Origin: Schoenoplectus triqueter
Lineage: Eukaryota > Streptophyta > Magnoliopsida > Poales > Cyperaceae
Reading direction: 5' to 3'
Length of the DNA stretch: 64,000 bases
Assembly (NCBI GenBank): GCA_964058805.1
Contig: CAXKVV010000062.1
Location: 372,001-436,000 of the forward strand
The notes under the pieces are model-generated. The model worked only from the letters and a program-made list of their open reading frames with translations. It was not told the DNA's origin and ran no database searches. Each line of letters opens with the position of its first letter. The first letter of the stretch is position 1. This document shows positions 62,701 to 64,000 of the stretch, one piece after another. The position numbers were made by a program, and so were the translations under genes.

Positions 62701-63712
62701 TTTGATTGTATGTTAATAATATATATTTTTTTAAAATAGGAAATTATTTATCTTATATATAGATTTATGAATAAAGCTAGCGTGAGCTAGCTTAAGTTCA
62801 CAAAGTCTTTTTATGAGTTTAATTCAGAAAATATAACAAATGATCATCTCTAAATTTTAATTTATGTTGTTTAATGAATTCTTTATACAAAAATATTATG
62901 GGACAATTATTTTCTATTTTCTGAACTTTTAAGTATTTATTTTAGATTTTTAAAAATGATTCTAAAATACTAATAAAATATTTAATATTTATATATGAAA
63001 GTTGGTCACCTTAAAAAATATATATTTAACATATATACTTCAAAATAAAAAAAAAAATTATCACATAAGATTTTTATATATCGAATTTATTGAGCAACAC
63101 AAATCAAAATTTAAAAATAATTTGACAGATTTTTGAGTTAAGCTCACGAAAAACCATCCGAGCTTAAGCTCATACTAGCTTTACTCATAGATTTATTATT
63201 TTCAGTAATATATGTGTCATTTAATTAGTTGATAATCCACCACCAATGGTCATTGAGTAATTTATACTGTAATTTAACTTAACTTTTATTGTCCTAGATG
63301 GAATATACATCAAAGAACACTTTTACGAAATGAAATTTAAAATTGAACGAATCTAAAGGTACAAAAGTACTCTTTAAACTATTTTTTATTTTGAGTTTAA
63401 TTAATTTATCTGTCAAATCATTTCAAATACTGTACAAATTTGACCGTCATCAATGAAATATGAAATGATACTCAAAAGTTTGAAATTGTTTATATATAGT
63501 TTATATACATTTTTTTCTACTTTTGAAAACTTACCTGCACCAATAGGTGTATTATCTGTGAAGCGTCTCAGGTAGGTTTTTATAACTTCTTCTATTGCAT
63601 TTTTATCCAGCTTAGCATGCTCCTTCAACTCAAGACCGATATTTGATTTTGCCGAGGAAAGTATTATATTTTCCAAGTCTTTCATCCTATCGTCAAGCCC
63701 CTTTTGAAACCA
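44585..63712 (-). CDS. RHD3/SEY1-like protein with repeated helical cassettes (3' part; continues beyond window)
   Basis: Thirteen exons join in frame to 486 codons and a stop: 63712-63535, 62629-62508, 60980-60909, 57417-57335, 56676-56598, 55710-55533, 55291-55188, 54035-53967, 53864-53779, 52699-52621, 51344-51164, 45954-45845, 44704-44585. All borders are GT..AG. The content matches the C-terminal half of gene 1: blocks such as RFEKGLRDRMHHLASAILFS, DLKWVPYQDTELPNIRTKF and YEEETASFIFAARNKEKATL, then a last exon with FVGNIIISILSLVAP (probable membrane anchor) ending NQMNHN. The exon series repeats, so the protein is built of tandem helical cassettes. A GTPase domain would lie beyond 64000 but is not seen. 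Introns reach 5.2 kb and are full of transposon remains. No stop or frameshift occurs in the exons read. Confidence 0.82.
45350..45740. mobile_element. Long inverted-repeat MITE near gene 2 exons 12-13
   Basis: CATTTGTATTTTAATCC..AATATTAACGAG on the left is mirrored by CTCATTAATATTTTGG..GAAATGCAAAT on the right, and the AT-rich interior arms also pair. It sits in the last intron of gene 2. Confidence 0.6.
46362..46406. repeat. (TA)n microsatellite
   Basis: About 22 TA units directly abutting the inverted-repeat element that starts at 46407. Confidence 0.95.
46407..46796. mobile_element. Long inverted-repeat MITE (AGTTATG family)
   Basis: AGTTATGTTACGATTAGT at the left is mirrored by ACTAACCGTAGCATAACT at 46779-46796. 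Inner arms around GTACTTCGCATCGTA pair as well. It has a (TA)n run on its left. Confidence 0.85.
46805..47203. mobile_element. Long inverted-repeat MITE (GACTATTGTGAAAAC family)
   Basis: AGACTATTGTGAAAACGTT on the left pairs with AATATTTTCACAATAGTCT on the right, and the arms pair nearly to the centre. A solo right end of the same family lies at 47225-47326, and a full relative at 58915-59309. Confidence 0.9.
47225..47326. mobile_element. Truncated copy (right end) of the GACTATTGTG MITE family
   Basis: Matches the right half of 46805-47203 (GGACGTGTTACGATAAAATT .. ATTTTCACAATAGTC-like end), followed by a (TA)n run at about 47331-47365. Confidence 0.75.
47470..48168. mobile_element. hAT-family non-autonomous element (699 bp)
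   Basis: Ends TAGGGGTGCAAACGGATC and its near-perfect reverse complement at the right. Flanked by 8-bp GTTTAAAC on both sides (47462-47469 and 48169-48176). Sub-terminal GAATA/CGGATA-type motifs repeat in both orientations (ATATCCGAAT, CGAATACGAAT). No coding capacity. Confidence 0.95.
48478..48702 (+). pseudogene. Fragment of a hAT transposase: C-terminal dimerisation domain
   Basis: The frame reads FPVSTATERAFSALKLIKTG, then LRNKMEDNFFLDYMVVYIEKEI and a terminal TAG at 48700. This is the conserved hAT dimerisation motif near the C terminus of TTF-type zinc finger/hAT transposases, with one residue fewer than the usual TVERxFS/TTERxFS spacing. The zinc finger and catalytic domain are absent upstream. 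It lies antisense inside the large gene 2 intron. Confidence 0.8.
48955..49730. mobile_element. hAT-like element with dense CACGTGT motifs (776 bp)
   Basis: The ends TAGGGTAATGA and, reversed, TAGTGTATTAA are weak inverted repeats, flanked by TTTTCCAC (48947-48954) and TCTTCCAC (49731-49738), 7 of 8 bases equal. Both ends carry many ACACGT/CACGTGT copies in both orientations, the usual sub-terminal layout of plant hAT elements. Confidence 0.75.
49739..51163. other. Gene 2 intron sequence with an unrecognised 141-codon frame
   Basis: A plus-strand frame at 49800-50225 contains hydrophobic stretches but no family I recognise. Its first part lies in a less AT-rich block that is continuous with sequence left of the hAT-like element (before 48947) once that element is removed. 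It is possibly part of an older mobile element or a captured gene piece. The rest is AT-rich intron. Confidence 0.35.
51811..52000. mobile_element. Short inverted-repeat MITE (GGGATCCCTTG family)
   Basis: GGGTGGGATCCCTTGATAAC on the left mirrors GAAAGGGATCCC-type sequence at the right (AAGGGATCCCGCCC at about 51979-51992). Inner TACAACCTTGATA / TATCAAGGTTATC also pair. It lies in the gene 2 intron between exons 10 and 11. Confidence 0.7.
52813..53215. mobile_element. Long inverted-repeat MITE (GGCTATGG family)
   Basis: TTAGGCTATGGAGTTATGCA at the left mirrors TGCATAGCACCATAGCCCAA at the right, and CATGGATCATCC mirrors GGACGATCCGTG. TA repeats flank it on both sides, the right one (53216-53284) very long. 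Related units lie at about 57640-58030 and 58060-58495. Confidence 0.85.
53216..53284. repeat. (TA)n microsatellite, about 34 units
   Basis: Uninterrupted AT/TA run next to the right end of the inverted-repeat element. Its length is likely unstable and hard to assemble. Confidence 0.95.
54586..55118. mobile_element. Inverted-repeat MITE, about 530 bp
   Basis: GCATTAACTTCCGACGCTCA at about 54697 is mirrored by TGAATGACGGAAGTTGACGC at about 55003, and CTTATACTTTTTGAAAAG by CCAAAAAGTATAAGAAC. The outer parts are A/T-rich and pair as well. It lies in the intron between exons 7 and 8 of gene 2. Confidence 0.75.
57640..58030. mobile_element. MITE of the 52813-53215 type
   Basis: It shares the GATCTGAACC / TTTATATGTAAATTTA-like interior and inverted arms with the other family members, but the ends are degraded. 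Followed by a short (TA)n run. Confidence 0.5.
58060..58495. mobile_element. MITE of the 52813-53215 type
   Basis: GTTACAGTGTTACTCATAGC at the left, CATTGTATCATAGCTAGGCC at the right. Interior arms TTGATCTGGTACTCAAAAT / CATTGTGAATGGTCGGATTG pair loosely. TA runs border it. Confidence 0.55.
58915..59309. mobile_element. Long inverted-repeat MITE (GACTATTGTGAAAAC family)
   Basis: Same ends and interior layout as 46805-47203: ACTATTGTGAAAACGTTTGC at the left and GCAAATATTTTCACAATAGT at the right. Flanked by (TA)n left and (GT)n(AT)n right. Confidence 0.85.
59349..59729. mobile_element. Long inverted-repeat MITE (AGTAAATCTATGGTGA family)
   Basis: AGTAAATCTATGGTGAGCTT at the left mirrors AGATCACCATAGATTTACT at the right. 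Interior arms around CAAATAATCTTCAAATT pair. A relative of 28128-28556 and 62760-63194. Followed by (TC)n(TA)n. Confidence 0.85.
59777..60850. mobile_element. Inverted-repeat MITE split by a hAT element
   Basis: TAGTTGTGTTATGGTTCATC at the left mirrors GATGCACCATAACACAACTA at the right. Removing 59802-60485 brings the left arm together with GCACGGTGGGGG..GATTTAAATCTC and restores a roughly 390-bp foldback unit similar in size to the others here. Confidence 0.8.
59802..60485. mobile_element. hAT-family element (684 bp) nested in a MITE
   Basis: Ends TAGGGATGACAAT and, reversed, TAGGGATGGCAAT. The flanking 8-mers ATCACGAA and ATCACAAT agree at six of eight bases. Sub-terminal GGGTCGGGT / ACCCGACCC motifs are dense at both ends. 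The core is AT-rich and has no coding capacity. Confidence 0.8.
62508..63712 (-). other. Gene 2 cassette copy 1, last two exons
   Basis: Exons of 178 nt (WFQKGLDDRMKDLENII...) and 122 nt (DLQWYPFEDYRVEFPIWKES...) match the fourth and fifth exons of the cassette. The 122-nt exon is 18 nt longer than its 104-nt homologue. The first three exons of this copy would lie beyond 64000, so at least three cassettes exist. Confidence 0.8.
62760..63194. mobile_element. Long inverted-repeat MITE (GAGCTTAAG family)
   Basis: AGATTTATGAATAAAGCTAG at the left mirrors CTAGCTTTACTCATAGATTT at the right, with GAGCTAGCTTAAG / CGAGCTTAAGCTC inside. Related to 59349-59729. It lies between the two exons of cassette copy 1. 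Confidence 0.8.
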
Positions 63713-64000
63713 CTGAGAGCAAGGATCAGGGAAATTGATAAAAGTTAATTAGTTAATCTACGATAATCATCTAATTAAAAAAATAGGCTACGCTCAAGAT
63801 ACAGAAACAATTGGGACAATACAGACAACTGAAACCACTGCATGATGTACATACAATTAAGATGACTGAGACAAGGATTAGAATAGATTATTAGACACTG
63901 CAAATTTTGACATAAACATGCCAGATCCCCAGAAACAGTCCGGTGAATAAGAGAGTGGCGTTTTTACTTTTCAACACAAGATAGTGTTGGAACTACAAGT
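63713..64000. other. Gene 2 intron at the window edge
   Basis: No exon homologous to the 79-nt YEEE-type exon was found here, so the preceding exon of gene 2 must lie beyond the right edge. Confidence 0.5.

Overview
The window is nuclear DNA of a flowering plant, most likely a eudicot. It is very AT-rich, genes are split by many short-exon introns with GT..AG borders, and the intergenic space and introns are full of plant transposon debris (hAT, CACTA, Mutator-like, Tourist-like, a small LTR retrotransposon, many long inverted-repeat MITEs). The protein families seen (RHD3/SEY1-type dynamin-like GTPases, a type II metacaspase, a plant mobile domain protein) fit a plant. No tRNA, rRNA, CRISPR or bacterial-type feature was seen.

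Region 1-26 kb holds two decayed genes and no intact one. At 2.3-5.2 kb is an unprocessed pseudogene of the archaeal-type cofactor-independent phosphoglycerate mutase family: introns kept, reading frame broken at least six times. Downstream, 5350-8248 is a nested transposon stack: a hAT-like element containing a CACTA element and a small hAT element, each with its own target-site duplication. The stretch 12-18.5 kb looks like old LTR-retrotransposon sequence. At 20.7-23.8 kb is a type II metacaspase pseudogene. Its catalytic His and Cys motifs are still readable, but it is frameshifted and its second exon is split by a young 1.75 kb non-autonomous LTR retrotransposon (two 432-bp LTRs differing at 4 positions, 5-bp target duplication).

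Region 26.4-64 kb is dominated by two minus-strand, tandem RHD3/SEY1/atlastin-like genes, both assembled here exon by exon with consistent intron phases. Gene 1 (39948 down to 26388, 16 exons, 478 codons) is complete: a GTPase domain with G1, G3 and RD motifs, one five-exon helical cassette, and a hydrophobic C-terminal exon. Gene 2 (from beyond the right edge down to 44585; 13 exons visible, 486 codons) shows the same five-exon cassette repeated in frame, two full copies plus the end of a third, followed by the same type of hydrophobic tail. This exon-cassette amplification, with a conserved phase pattern, is the most notable finding of the window.

Between the two genes (about 40.6-44.2 kb) lies a plant mobile domain (PMD) gene on the plus strand that converges on, and overlaps, a truncated MuDR-type transposase ORF on the minus strand. 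GC-rich palindromes precede the PMD gene. The introns of both RHD3-like genes hold a large foldback repeat (34.4-36.0 kb), a perfect 437-bp direct duplication, several hAT elements with clean 8-bp duplications, and at least seven long inverted-repeat element families, often next to TA microsatellites.

All family names come from reading translated motifs by eye. No database search was possible, so exon borders and family calls are inferences at the stated confidence.
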